Shown: in pieces, positions 22,614 through 31,670 of the stretch | How positions within the stretch are numbered: the stretch's first letter is position 1 | Layout: each line of letters opens with the position of its first letter | Source of the DNA: Helicobacter sp. | Lineage (GTDB): Bacteria > Campylobacterota > Campylobacteria > Campylobacterales > Helicobacteraceae | NCBI RefSeq assembly: GCF_029067145.1 | Contig: NZ_JAIEFA010000070.1 | Coordinates: 1-39,603 of the forward strand | Reading direction: 5' to 3' | DNA: 39,603 bases | Notes under the pieces: generated by a model | Seen by the model: the letters and a program-made list of their open reading frames with translations, nothing else | Told to the model about the DNA's origin: nothing | Database searches by the model: none | Position numbers and translations under genes: made by a program

Positions 22614-24889
22614 TCTTTGCCTTTTGTGCTCTTTTTGGTCTTTTTCGCGATTGTTTTTTGAGGTTTTTGGCTATGGTAAATGAGCTGTTTATTTTTGTAT
22701 TCAAAAAATATTTTTCCGCCTTTCTCCAAATCTCCAAATAGCATTAAATCACTCATCGGATTCTTGATTTCTTTTTGAATCACAAGCGCTAAAGGACGCG
22801 CGCCAAGCTCGGCATTGAATCCAACTTCAGCCAAATACTCTTTCGCGCTTTTTTCCAAAACAATTTCAATGCCTTTTGCCTTAATTTGCTGATTCAAATC
22901 CGTAATGTTTTTTTCTACGATTTTTAAAATCTCTTTTGGACTTAGCGCATTAAAGGCGATAATTGCGTCTAGGCGATTCCTAAATTCGGGTGAAAATGCT
23001 TCTTTAATCGCGCTGCTAAAACGCGCGGTAGAATCTTGTTTGAAGCCTAGAATTGGGGATTCTTTAGAGCCAACATTAGAGGTTAAAATCAAAATAACAG
23101 AAGAAAAATCAATACTTTGTCCGTTATTGTCAGTTAATTTTCCATAATCCATTACCTGCAAAAAGAGATTTAAGACTTCAGGGTGTGCCTTTTCTACTTC
23201 GTCTAAGAGTAGCAAAGTGTGGGGATTTTTCTTTATCATCTCTGTAAGGATTCCACCCTTTTCATAGCCAACATATCCCGCTGCTGCACCAATGAGCTGG
23301 GAGGTGGAGAATTTTTCCATATATTCGCTCATATCAATGCGTTCAAAGTTGATATTGAGGGATTTTGCAAGCTCTTTTGCAAGCTCTGTTTTGCCCACTC
23401 CGCTTGGACCGCTAAAGAGAAAAGAACCTATGGGTTTATTAGGCGCACTTAGCCCCGCTTTGTTGCGTTTTAGCGCGCTAACGACTTCACTAATGGCTTC
23501 GTCTTGTCCAAAGATTCTGCTTTTGAGATGTTTTTCTAGGTTTTTAAGCAAACTTTTATCATTCTTAGTTGCTTCAATTTCCGGAATCTTAGCCATTTTA
23601 GCTACCATTTGTTTAATGCTTTGTAGGCTTATCTTACCACTTTTGCCATCTAGCTTGTAGCTTGCGCCCACTTCGTCCATAATGTCAATCGCCTTATCGG
23701 GCAAGAATCGCTCGTGCAAATAGCGCACCGATAATTCCACCATTAATGCAATTCCCTCATCGGTGTAGCGCACATTGTGATGATTTTCGTAATATTTTTT
23801 CACTCCTTGCAAAATCAAAACGCTTTCCTCTTGTGTTGGCTCTTTGACTTCTACTTTGGCAAAACGACGCGAAAGTGCCTTATCTTTGTCCAAAAAGGAG
23901 CGGTATTCGGCATAGGTGCTAGCTCCTATGCAACGTAGTTTTCCATTGCCAAGCATAGGTTTAAGTAGATTGCTTGCGTCCATACTGCCGCTATTTGTTG
24001 CTCCCGCACCAATAAGCATATGAATCTCATCAATAAAAAGCACGACATTGCCGCGCTCAAGCACTTCATCACTTAAAAGTTTAATGCGCCTTTCAAAGTC
24101 TCCCCGATATTTTGTCCCTGCCACGAGCGCACCCATATTGAGCATATAAATTTCGGTTTTGTCCAAAGGGCTTGCTTCTTGCGCGATTTTAAGAGCTAAC
24201 CCTTCGGCTACCGCAGTTTTTCCAACACCCGGTTCACCGACTAATAAAGGATTGTTCTTTTTCTTGCGCAATAGAATCTCAAAGCAGCGGCGAATCTCTA
24301 CTTCTCTGCCGATAACAGGGTCAATCTTGCCCTCTCTTGCTTCTTGCGTTAGATTTGTGCAGAATCTCTCTAGTGCAGATTCTGATTGCTCCTCTTGTTT
24401 TTGGCTAGATTCTACCTTGTCCTCTGATTTATTTAAATCAAGATTAAATTCCTCTTGATTTTCTGTGATGTATTCTAAGATACTCAAACGCGTGATTCCT
24501 TGCGTTTTAAGCACCTGTGTGCAAAATGCCTTTTCCTCCTCCAAAATCGCAGCAAGCAAATCACTCACCTGCGCTTGTTTGCGTTGTGAGCCTCTTACGT
24601 GGCTTATCATCATTTCAATGACGCGCGTAACTGCAAGCGTTTCTTGCGGCATTTCATTGTTCTCTTTATATTCTGGAAAAGCAGCCAAAAAATGCTCCAA
24701 GTATCTTTTGACTTGCTGTTTCATTATTTCAATATTTCCGCCGCATTCCTGCAAGGCTTTAATGACTTTTTTGTTTTCTAATAAGGCTTGAAAAATATGC
24801 TCTAAGGTTAAATATTCGTGTCCTCTAAGTTTTGCTTCTTTTTGTGCATTTTGTAGCACGACATTTAATTCTTTACTGATTTCAAACAT
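22610..24889 (-). CDS. clpA: ATP-dependent Clp protease ATPase subunit ClpA
   Basis: A 759-residue unfoldase of the ClpAP protease. Two Clp_N repeats fill 1-140; first AAA+ module has GEPGVGKT (218-225) and Walker B VVLFIDEIH (282-290); second has GPSGVGKT (495-502) and LLLLDEVEKAH. A ClpP-binding loop LGF is at 615-617, equivalent to the IGL loop of E. coli ClpA, which shows it docks on ClpP. No middle M-domain, so it is not ClpB. clpS ends 11 bases upstream. The Lys-rich tail is short. Confidence 0.95.
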   Translation of the reverse strand: MFEISKELNVVLQNAQKEAKLRGHEYLTLEHIFQALLENKKVIKALQECGGNIEIMKQQVKRYLEHFLAAFPEYKENNEMPQETLAVTRVIEMMISHVRGSQRKQAQVSDLLAAILEEEKAFCTQVLKTQGITRLSILEYITENQEEFNLDLNKSEDKVESSQKQEEQSESALERFCTNLTQEAREGKIDPVIGREVEIRRCFEILLRKKKNNPLLVGEPGVGKTAVAEGLALKIAQEASPLDKTEIYMLNMGALVAGTKYRGDFERRIKLLSDEVLERGNVVLFIDEIHMLIGAGATNSGSMDASNLLKPMLGNGKLRCIGASTYAEYRSFLDKDKALSRRFAKVEVKEPTQEESVLILQGVKKYYENHHNVRYTDEGIALMVELSVRYLHERFLPDKAIDIMDEVGASYKLDGKSGKISLQSIKQMVAKMAKIPEIEATKNDKSLLKNLEKHLKSRIFGQDEAISEVVSALKRNKAGLSAPNKPIGSFLFSGPSGVGKTELAKELAKSLNINFERIDMSEYMEKFSTSQLIGAAAGYVGYEKGGILTEMIKKNPHTLLLLDEVEKAHPEVLNLFLQVMDYGKLTDNNGQSIDFSSVILILTSNVGSKESPILGFKQDSTARFSSAIKEAFSPEFRNRLDAIIAFNALSPKEILKIVEKNITDLNQQIKAKGIEIVLEKSAKEYLAEVGFNAELGARPLALVIQKEIKNPMSDLMLFGDLEKGGKIFFEYKNKQLIYHSQKPQKTIAKKTKKSTKGKE

Positions 24890-24900
24890 AGTTTTTTCTC

Positions 24901-25206
24901 TTATATTTTTTCTAAAATTGCGCGTAGCGGATATTGCTTTTCTTTTGCCATTTTGCGCACTTGTACTGCTTTAATCTCGGCAATATCATAAGGATAGATT
25001 CCACAAACTCCCTTGCCATTGTGATGAATTTGCAGCATAAGATTGAGCGAATCCTCAAAATTTTTATGAAAGATTTTTTGCAAGACTTCCATTACAAATT
25101 CTTGCGTCGTGTAATCATCGTTTAGCAAAATGACTTTATAGCGGATAGGTTCTTGAACTTTCTCTAAAACTTCTGTCGCATTTTCGTATTGTGCATCTTT
25201 TGGCAC
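24901..25206 (-). CDS. clpS: ClpS adaptor protein
   Basis: A 101-residue adaptor that delivers N-degron substrates to ClpA. The N-end-residue pocket is intact: N29-D30-D31 (LLNDDYTTQEFV) and H61 in the HHNGKG motif. The start codon is GTG at 25206, supported by AAGGA 6 bases upstream. It begins an eight-gene run (clpS, clpA, DUF815, galU, small membrane protein, murA, rsmH, ftsL-like) with gaps of at most 22 bases. Confidence 0.94.
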   Translation of the reverse strand: MPKDAQYENATEVLEKVQEPIRYKVILLNDDYTTQEFVMEVLQKIFHKNFEDSLNLMLQIHHNGKGVCGIYPYDIAEIKAVQVRKMAKEKQYPLRAILEKI

Positions 25207-25248
25207 GGAGATTCCTTTTTTGTCTTTATAACGCTGAATAAAGCTCTA

Positions 25249-25254
25249 ATTATA
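25249..25254 (-). promoter_or_regulatory. -10 element for the clpS operon
   Basis: Minus-strand TATAAT, 43 bases upstream of the GTG start of clpS. No other clear promoter is visible further down the run, so it may drive all eight genes. Confidence 0.55.
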
Positions 25255-25310
25255 ACGCTTTTTCATTGATTTTTACAAGGCATTTGCGATTTTTGCATTT
25301 CAAAATAAAC

Positions 25311-26216
25311 CTATTTGGCTTTTTTGTATTTTCTTGAAAATGCAGCCAAGATTCCACCAAAAGCAATGAGAATCATACCGATGACAACTAAGCCGTGTGG
25401 CACTTGGTCTCCTAAAATAATTCCTGCCAAAGTCGCCATAAAAATAGTAACATAAGAAATTGCCCCAATCATCGGTGGATTCCCTAGACTATAAGCTTTG
25501 GTCATATAAATTTGCGCATACATAGAGACAACCCCAAGTCCCAAAATCAAGCCCCATTCTTGTAAATTTGGCATTACAAAAGGCTCAAATAAGGCGATAG
25601 GATAACTTTCATAAGATACAAGTTGCGTTAAAAGCGGCAAAATAGAGCCACTTAACATTAAAGAGCCAATAATAATGCGTGGGTCATAATTCCTTGCAAG
25701 TTCTGCGACAGAAAGATAAGCAAGTGCTGCTCCAATCCCACTATAAATGCCAATGAGGAATCCAAGAAAGCTTAAATCAATGCTTTGTGGATTGGAGATA
25801 AGCAAGATTCCACCAAATCCCATAAAAATAGCTGTCCAAATCTTCAAAGATACGTGCTCGTGGATAAAAATCATACTCAAAAGCGCCAAAAAAATAGGCG
25901 AAGTATAAGAAAATGCAAAGGCTGTACCTAAGGGCATCACAGACATATTATAAAAATATGCCATCATCGCACTTCCCCCAGCAAATCCGCGGAAAAAGAG
26001 AATAAAAGGTTTGCCACCTTGTTTAGTTTTGGGAGGATTAAGCATTAAAGCAAAAAGAATCCAAAACAACCCAAAGAAATTTCTTGCAAAGGCAACTTCT
26101 ATCACAGGCAAATTTGGGGTGAGCATTTTGACAAACATTCCCATAGCGGTAAAGAGCAATGCAGCAAGAAGCATTGCAAGAATTGCTTGTTTGTTAGATT
26201 CCATTGTTGATTCCAT
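25311..26216 (-). CDS. EamA/DMT family transporter
   Basis: A 301-residue protein with ten predicted membrane helices arranged as two five-helix EamA halves (first half about 10-135, second about 148-292), the usual drug/metabolite transporter architecture. Motifs include FARNFFGLFW and the FFRGFAGGSAMMAYF region of the first half. Substrate cannot be read from sequence. ATG at 26216; an ATG at 26204 is equally possible, as neither has a clear ribosome site. Ends 104 bases before clpS. Confidence 0.85.
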   Translation of the reverse strand: MESTMESNKQAILAMLLAALLFTAMGMFVKMLTPNLPVIEVAFARNFFGLFWILFALMLNPPKTKQGGKPFILFFRGFAGGSAMMAYFYNMSVMPLGTAFAFSYTSPIFLALLSMIFIHEHVSLKIWTAIFMGFGGILLISNPQSIDLSFLGFLIGIYSGIGAALAYLSVAELARNYDPRIIIGSLMLSGSILPLLTQLVSYESYPIALFEPFVMPNLQEWGLILGLGVVSMYAQIYMTKAYSLGNPPMIGAISYVTIFMATLAGIILGDQVPHGLVVIGMILIAFGGILAAFSRKYKKAK

Positions 26217-26267
26217 AAAATTTTTGGCGGAATCGTAAAATCTTATGCCTAAAATTTAGCTAAAGAT

Positions 26268-26297
26268 TTGACAAAGACGCGTTGCTTAAAGTAAAAT
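26268..26297 (+). promoter_or_regulatory. Promoter of der
   Basis: TTGACA (26268-26273), 18 bases, TAAAAT (26292-26297). This is the best -35/-10 pair in the window. The ribosome site AAAGG is at 26311-26315 and the start codon at 26323. Confidence 0.65.
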
Positions 26298-26322
26298 CAA
26301 ACTTTGATTTAAAGGTTTTTGA

Positions 26323-27705
26323 ATGGATAAAATATATGGAAGCATTGCGATTATCGGGCGTCCTAATGCGGGTAAAAGCTCACTATTTAACCGATTTTGC
26401 AAGCAAAGAATAGCAATCACTTCAGAGATTGCAGGCACGACGCGTGATGTTAAAAAGGCAACCATTTCTCTACAAGGATTGCCCTTTTTGCTCTTAGATA
26501 CCGGCGGATTAGAGGACAAGGACGCATTATTTCAAAAAGTCTCCAAGCATTCTTTGCAAACTGCTCAAAAGGCGGATTTGATTCTTTATCTTGTAGATGG
26601 AAAAACTCCTCCGCAGGCAATAGACAAAGAGATTTTCTATGCCTTAGAGCGCAAAAATCCCAATATTTTTTTAATCATCAATAAAATAGATAATGACAAA
26701 GAAAAGCAACAGGCTTGGGAGTTTTTAGAATTTGGAGCAAAGCAAATATTTTTTATCTCAGTTTCTCATAATCGTGGAATCTTAGAGCTTGAAAACGCGA
26801 TTCTCTCCACTCTTAAAAATGACGCGTTAGAGCAGCTTTTCAGCCAAGAAGCACAAGAGGATTTGGAGGAGCTTTGGGAGGAATCCACAGAGGAAACGCA
26901 AACAGAACCTATTAATATCGGAATCATCGGGCGCGTCAATGTCGGCAAAAGCTCGCTTTTGAATGCTTTGCTTCAAAGCGAACGTTCCATTGTCTCTCCT
27001 GTTGCTGGCACAACCATAGACCCCGTAGATGAGAGCGGAGAGATTAGGGGACATCAAGTTAATTTCGTAGATACCGCTGGAATCCGAAAAAGAGGCAAGA
27101 TTGAGGGCTTAGAAAAGTTCGCCTTGCAGCGCACGCGTGAGGTGCTAGAGCGCACAGACATTGCACTTTTGGTGCTTGATGCTTCCGCGCCTTTTGTGGA
27201 ATTAGATGAGAAAATCGCGGGATTGATAGACGAATATAAGCTTGGCGTGATTGTTGTTTGGAACAAATGGGATATTGCGCACAAGGATTTTAAAGGAATT
27301 ATGGAGGATTTTAAATTGCGCTTTAAGTTCTTAGAATACGCCCCAATTCTCACGATTTCTGCCAAAAATGGTCGTCACATTCAAAAGCTAGAGGAGGAAA
27401 TCTTAAAAGTCTATCACAATTTTTCCTTTAGGATTCCCACAGCAAAACTCAATGCAATCCTCAAGGAAGCCACTGCACGCCACCCGATTCCTAGCGACCA
27501 CGGGAAAATTGTAAAAGTCTATTATGCAACACAATTTGAAAACAAGCCGCCACAAATTGCACTGATTATGAATCGCCCCAAAAGCTTGCATTTCAGCTAT
27601 AAGAGATATTTAGTGAATTTCTTGCGCGAACATTTTGATTTTAGCGGAACGCGCATTCTTTTTATTGCTCGGGGCAAAAATGATTTTGACGAGGAGGAGT
27701 CCTAG
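26323..27705 (+). CDS. der: Ribosome biogenesis GTPase Der (EngA)
   Basis: A 460-residue protein with two tandem GTPase domains, unique to Der, needed for 50S subunit assembly. G domain 1: GRPNAGKS (12-19), DTGG (59-62), NKID (120-123). G domain 2: GRVNVGKS (203-210), DTAG (250-253), NKWD (314-317). The KH-like C-terminal domain follows (from about 350). The acidic linker between the domains (175-196, rich in E) is typical. It is single-gene and convergent to purH. Confidence 0.96.
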   Translation: MDKIYGSIAIIGRPNAGKSSLFNRFCKQRIAITSEIAGTTRDVKKATISLQGLPFLLLDTGGLEDKDALFQKVSKHSLQTAQKADLILYLVDGKTPPQAIDKEIFYALERKNPNIFLIINKIDNDKEKQQAWEFLEFGAKQIFFISVSHNRGILELENAILSTLKNDALEQLFSQEAQEDLEELWEESTEETQTEPINIGIIGRVNVGKSSLLNALLQSERSIVSPVAGTTIDPVDESGEIRGHQVNFVDTAGIRKRGKIEGLEKFALQRTREVLERTDIALLVLDASAPFVELDEKIAGLIDEYKLGVIVVWNKWDIAHKDFKGIMEDFKLRFKFLEYAPILTISAKNGRHIQKLEEEILKVYHNFSFRIPTAKLNAILKEATARHPIPSDHGKIVKVYYATQFENKPPQIALIMNRPKSLHFSYKRYLVNFLREHFDFSGTRILFIARGKNDFDEEES

Positions 27706-27853
27706 TGTGCTTTATATCCTTGTAAAGCCTTTGAAAATGGAATCTTTTAAGTTTGTAATATTATAGATTTGTAGGCGTGGGTGAGTTGTTGCAACGCACG
27801 CTTTGCCTTGCAAGGAAAAGGTAGAATCCGAGCAAAAAAGCATAAGGTTGCGA

Positions 27854-29386
27854 TTAATGCAAAAAGTGTCGTTTACCTGTGAAATAAAGTGCGATTCCAT
27901 TTGCGTTTGCGCATTCAATCACCTCTTCATCGCGAATGCTACCACCGGGTTCAATCACCGCACTCACGCCCACTTTATGCGCCTCCTCAATGGAATCCTT
28001 AAAAGGAAAAAATGCCTCACTTGCCAACACGCAACCCCTTAAGTCAAGCCCCATTTCTTGCGCCTTTTTGATTGCGGCTTTTGCTGCATCTACGCGACTT
28101 GTCATTCCCATACCCACCGCAACCATTGCGGAATCCTTGACATACACGACACAATTTGACTTCACAAAACTCGCAACTTTGTAGGCAATCTCTAAATCTT
28201 GCATTTGCGATTTACTCGCCTGTGTTTTGCTCACACACTTGGCATTTTTGACTTCATTTTCTGTAATAGAATCGGAATCCTGTAAGACAAATCCGCCCTC
28301 AATGTGTTTGAAATCCTGCGTGTCTTTGGGGAATTGCAAATACTCTCCACCGCAAACAAAAAGTTTGATTTTTTTCTTTGTTTCAAAGAGCGTTAAGGCT
28401 TCTTGCGTGATTTGTGGGGCAACTAACACTTCAATAAAAATCTTATTGATTTCTTGGGCTAGCTCTAAATCCACGATTCCATTGACTGCCACGACACCAC
28501 CAAAGGCAGAGATAGAATCGCACTTCAATGCTTGTATGTAGGATTCTACCAAAGTGTCTTTGAGTGCGAATCCACAAGGGTTAGCGTGTTTGACGATACA
28601 GACACAAGGACGCTTGCCAAAGCTTGAAGCAATTTTCACCGCACTATTAATATCTGTGAGATTGTTAAAGCTAATTTCGCCCTTAAGTGTTTGAAAAGTC
28701 TTGGAATAAAAATTCCCAAACTCATAATACGCGCCTTTTTGGTGTGGATTCTCCCCATAACGCGTCGGGGCGACAAGCTTTCCAGCAATGAAATGTGATT
28801 CTCCAAAACCGCCATTGAATCGCTTGTTCATATAGTTTGCAATGGTGCAATCATAATGCGCGGTATGCTCGTAAGCCTTAATCATCATCTTTTGGCGAAA
28901 TTCCAATGTGTTTTGGTTGTTTTGAAGTCGCGTTAAGACTTCCTCATAATCCGCGGGATTCGTGAGGATTAACACGGATTCAAAGTTTTTTGCCGCAGCA
29001 CGCACCATTGAGGGTCCGCCAATATCTATGTTTTCAATGATTTCTGCAAAATTTTCTGTGCGCTCTATCGTGGCTTTGAAAGGATAAAGATTGACACAGA
29101 CTAAGGAAATATCACGGATTCCAAACTCTTGTGCCTTTGCCCTATCCTCTGCATTTTCTCTCCGATAAAGAATCCCGCCGTGAATTTTGGGGTGCAAAGT
29201 TTTGACACGCCCGTCAAACATTTCTGGACTTTGCGTGTATTTTGCGACATCTAATGCCTGAATATTGTTTTCTTGCAAAACTTTTAATGTCCCACCTGTG
29301 GATAGAATCTCATAGCCAAGATTTAGCAAGCCTTTTGCAAACTCTACGATTCCACTTTTATCACTTACACTTAAAAGTGCTGTCAT
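27854..29386 (-). CDS. purH: Bifunctional AICAR transformylase / IMP cyclohydrolase PurH
   Basis: A 510-residue enzyme catalysing the last two steps of IMP synthesis. The N-terminal cyclohydrolase domain begins ALLSVSDKSGI and includes KTLHPKIHGGIL; the transformylase domain has the catalytic K266-H267 in KHANPCGFA, and the C-terminal AVIEPGGSIRDEEVI. ATG at 29386 with AAGGAG. It follows the LptF/G-type gene by 21 bases. The 148-base gap to der (27706-27853) holds nothing I can name. Confidence 0.96.
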   Translation of the reverse strand: MTALLSVSDKSGIVEFAKGLLNLGYEILSTGGTLKVLQENNIQALDVAKYTQSPEMFDGRVKTLHPKIHGGILYRRENAEDRAKAQEFGIRDISLVCVNLYPFKATIERTENFAEIIENIDIGGPSMVRAAAKNFESVLILTNPADYEEVLTRLQNNQNTLEFRQKMMIKAYEHTAHYDCTIANYMNKRFNGGFGESHFIAGKLVAPTRYGENPHQKGAYYEFGNFYSKTFQTLKGEISFNNLTDINSAVKIASSFGKRPCVCIVKHANPCGFALKDTLVESYIQALKCDSISAFGGVVAVNGIVDLELAQEINKIFIEVLVAPQITQEALTLFETKKKIKLFVCGGEYLQFPKDTQDFKHIEGGFVLQDSDSITENEVKNAKCVSKTQASKSQMQDLEIAYKVASFVKSNCVVYVKDSAMVAVGMGMTSRVDAAKAAIKKAQEMGLDLRGCVLASEAFFPFKDSIEEAHKVGVSAVIEPGGSIRDEEVIECANANGIALYFTGKRHFLH

Positions 29387-29407
29387 CTCTACTCCTTTTT
29401 ATTAGAT

Positions 29408-30481
29408 TTACGCCTTTATCATTTTAAATAATGCCCAAAAACTTACTAAACATAATATGAAAATAGGCAATAAAATGCTAAATTCTGGCTGCAATAAGCC
29501 ACTAATGGATAATCTTGAAAAGCTAAAAAAGATTCCCCAACTCATTAAAACTGCTAAAATCATTTCTAGTGTAACGAGGCTTAAATTTGCATAGCGATTG
29601 GAGTTTGGCGTAAAATTAGCAAGACAAATCATTGCAAGAGGTGCAAAAAGCGGAAAAAAGATTAAATTATAAAACAATCCGCGAATCTTTTGTGTATTAA
29701 CCCCCTGCTCTTTTAAAAGCATAATTGCTTCATACGCGTCAATAATGGAGATATTGCCCTTTCTTTCATAAATATTTTCCAAAATCTTGGGCTTAAAGCC
29801 GTGCAAGGTTGTATAACTCTCTTCGTTTTGAATCATTAGCGGATTTTGCCCAATCTGCAAGACATTATCAAAATTTGCAATCGTAACATTTTGCAGATTC
29901 CATTCTTCCCCATTAAAAACTGCTTTTTGGGATTCTATCATACGTAATATTAGGCTGTTATCTTCGTTAAACTCGTAAATTTGCACATTTTCCGCACTTT
30001 GCAATAAGGGGAAAATCTTTTCAAAATAAATATAAGTATTGTTGTATTTCACAAATAAATCCCTTTTGACATTACCTAAAAAACCCTCATCAATAATCAA
30101 ATCCACCTGCTCTTTTGCGTAGGCAAAAGATGTTGCATTGAGCGCAATAAAACAAAAAGTCATTAAAAAACTAAGCAAAAAAATGGGCAAAAAAATCTTA
30201 ATTTTTGAATAACCAAGTGCCAAAAACGCAGTCCATTGTGAATTTCTAAGCAAAACAATCATAAGCACGATTTGCGCTAAAATCAAAGAAAGTGGCAAGA
30301 TGAATTGACTCGCATACATAAAATCATAAACTAACAAAAGCACGATTAAATTCGCAGAATTTGGAAGCTCATCTAAATATTTCACTAAATCAATCACAAC
30401 AAAAAAACATTCTAATGAAACAAACAAAAAGAAAAAATATTTTAAATATAAAAACCCAATATAACGAAAAAATAAGCTCAT
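29408..30481 (-). CDS. LptF/LptG family LPS export permease
   Basis: A 357-residue YjgP/YjgQ (LptF/LptG) membrane protein. Three N-terminal helices (about 10-30, 48-70, 92-120) precede a periplasmic beta-rich domain (about 130-250, jellyroll-like), then three C-terminal helices (about 268-288, 298-316, 325-345). LptF and LptG with LptB extract LPS from the inner membrane. Whether this is F or G cannot be decided from one copy. The ATG overlaps the pth stop by 4 bases. Confidence 0.88.
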   Translation of the reverse strand: MSLFFRYIGFLYLKYFFFLFVSLECFFVVIDLVKYLDELPNSANLIVLLLVYDFMYASQFILPLSLILAQIVLMIVLLRNSQWTAFLALGYSKIKIFLPIFLLSFLMTFCFIALNATSFAYAKEQVDLIIDEGFLGNVKRDLFVKYNNTYIYFEKIFPLLQSAENVQIYEFNEDNSLILRMIESQKAVFNGEEWNLQNVTIANFDNVLQIGQNPLMIQNEESYTTLHGFKPKILENIYERKGNISIIDAYEAIMLLKEQGVNTQKIRGLFYNLIFFPLFAPLAMICLANFTPNSNRYANLSLVTLEMILAVLMSWGIFFSFSRLSISGLLQPEFSILLPIFILCLVSFWALFKMIKA

Positions 30482-31065
30482 TGAACTTCTTTATTTTGGA
30501 GTTGTGGTGTTAAAGTTAGGAGGCTAGAGATTTTATTTGCTAGCTCCTTGGGGGATTCTAATTGTGCAATTTCTAACGCTGCTTTTGCACAATGTGCAAT
30601 CAAAGCGGGATTTGCTACTTGCTCCTGTGAATCAAAATCACTTAAAACCCAATGCGTTACTTGCTCTTTTGCAGCGGGTTTGCCTATTCCATAGCGAATT
30701 CTATAATATTCATTGCCACACAAAGCATCAATGGATTTCAATCCATTATGTCCCCCACTTCCTCCGCCAAATTTAAATCTCACTGCTCCAAAAGGCAAAT
30801 CTAGCTCATCGTGAAGGACTAGAAATTCATTGATTTTATAAAAATTTCTCACACTTTGCACGGATTTTCCAGATAGATTCATAAAAGTTTGCGGTTTTAA
30901 GAGGAGAATTTGATTGGATTTATAAACTTCACCTTGAAAGTTTTTATCGCTTTGCTTTGTGGCATTAAGGGAAGAGATTAAGGAATCCACGACTTTAAAG
31001 CCGATATTGTGTCTGTTATTTTGATATTTTTGACCCGGATTCCCTAAACCTACGATGAGAAACAT
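30478..31065 (-). CDS. pth: Peptidyl-tRNA hydrolase Pth
   Basis: A 195-residue enzyme that frees tRNA from peptidyl-tRNA released by stalled ribosomes. Family residues are all present: N9 and H19 (GLGNPGQKYQNNRHNIG), N63 (FMNLSG), D86 (HDELDLPFG) and the GGGSGGHNG loop (100-108). It begins 4 bases after the rplY stop and has no strong ribosome site of its own, so it is translated by coupling; the rplY-pth pair is a common bacterial arrangement. Confidence 0.95.
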   Translation of the reverse strand: MFLIVGLGNPGQKYQNNRHNIGFKVVDSLISSLNATKQSDKNFQGEVYKSNQILLLKPQTFMNLSGKSVQSVRNFYKINEFLVLHDELDLPFGAVRFKFGGGSGGHNGLKSIDALCGNEYYRIRYGIGKPAAKEQVTHWVLSDFDSQEQVANPALIAHCAKAALEIAQLESPKELANKISSLLTLTPQLQNKEVQ

Positions 31066-31069
31066 TTTA

Positions 31070-31606
31070 TTAGCGAGATTTAATCACACCAACAATCGCA
31101 ACATCATCGCGTTCAAAAATTTTTACTCCTTCAAATGCTGGCAAATCTCTTACAAGAACAACATCTCCTACATCTAAATCTGTTACATTGATTTCATAAT
31201 TTTTTGGTAGGTTTTCAGGCTTAGACTTGACTTTGATACGTTTTTTAGACATCATCAAAACACCTTTGTTTTTGAGACCTTTTGGAGTTCCAACCGTGCA
31301 AACTTTGACAGAATATTTTGCCTCCACTCCTTGTTGTGCGAGCATTAAATCTACGTGGATAATTTCGCTTGTAACAGGGTCTTTTTGATATTCTTGAATT
31401 ACGACAGGATATTTCTGTGTGCCAACTTCTACTTCAAAGATTAAATCTGTTTTACTTTTTACCTCACGAATAAAAGCATTGCGTTTAAAAGCACAATGGA
31501 TATTTTCTTTGCCCTTTCCATAGATATTGGCAATTAGATAACCATTTTTTCTTAAAGTCTTGACATCAGACTTAGAAATACTCTCTCTAATTATTCCACT
31601 TAACAT
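31070..31606 (-). CDS. rplY: 50S ribosomal protein L25/Ctc
   Basis: A 178-residue L25 of the long (Ctc) form, with the N-terminal 5S-rRNA-binding beta-barrel (residues 1-90, RKNGYLIANIYGKGKENIH) and the C-terminal TL5-type domain (KYSVKVCTVGTPKGLKNKGVLM, then the PENLPKNYEINVTDLDVGD motif). The start ATG lies 32 bases after the TATAAT at 31638-31643. Confidence 0.94.
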   Translation of the reverse strand: MLSGIIRESISKSDVKTLRKNGYLIANIYGKGKENIHCAFKRNAFIREVKSKTDLIFEVEVGTQKYPVVIQEYQKDPVTSEIIHVDLMLAQQGVEAKYSVKVCTVGTPKGLKNKGVLMMSKKRIKVKSKPENLPKNYEINVTDLDVGDVVLVRDLPAFEGVKIFERDDVAIVGVIKSR

Positions 31607-31637
31607 TGTGTATCCTTAAAATTAAAATAAACTTGCC

Positions 31638-31643
31638 ATTATA
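31638..31643 (-). promoter_or_regulatory. -10 element for rplY-pth
   Basis: Minus-strand CTATAATGG, so TATAAT, 32 bases upstream of rplY in the 64-base gap behind tal. Suggests a transcript starting at rplY and running through pth, the LptF/G gene and purH. Confidence 0.6.
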
Positions 31644-31670
31644 GCGGATTTTTTTAAAACTTGATTTAAA

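Noticed and set aside
23292..23660. Plus-strand frame of 122 codons inside clpA
   Set aside because: Antisense shadow of the highly conserved second AAA+ module of ClpA.
27706..27853. Small gene or structured RNA between der and purH
   Set aside because: Several short palindromes (CCTTGCAAGG and others) are present, but no clear terminator, reading frame or consistent fold could be supported.
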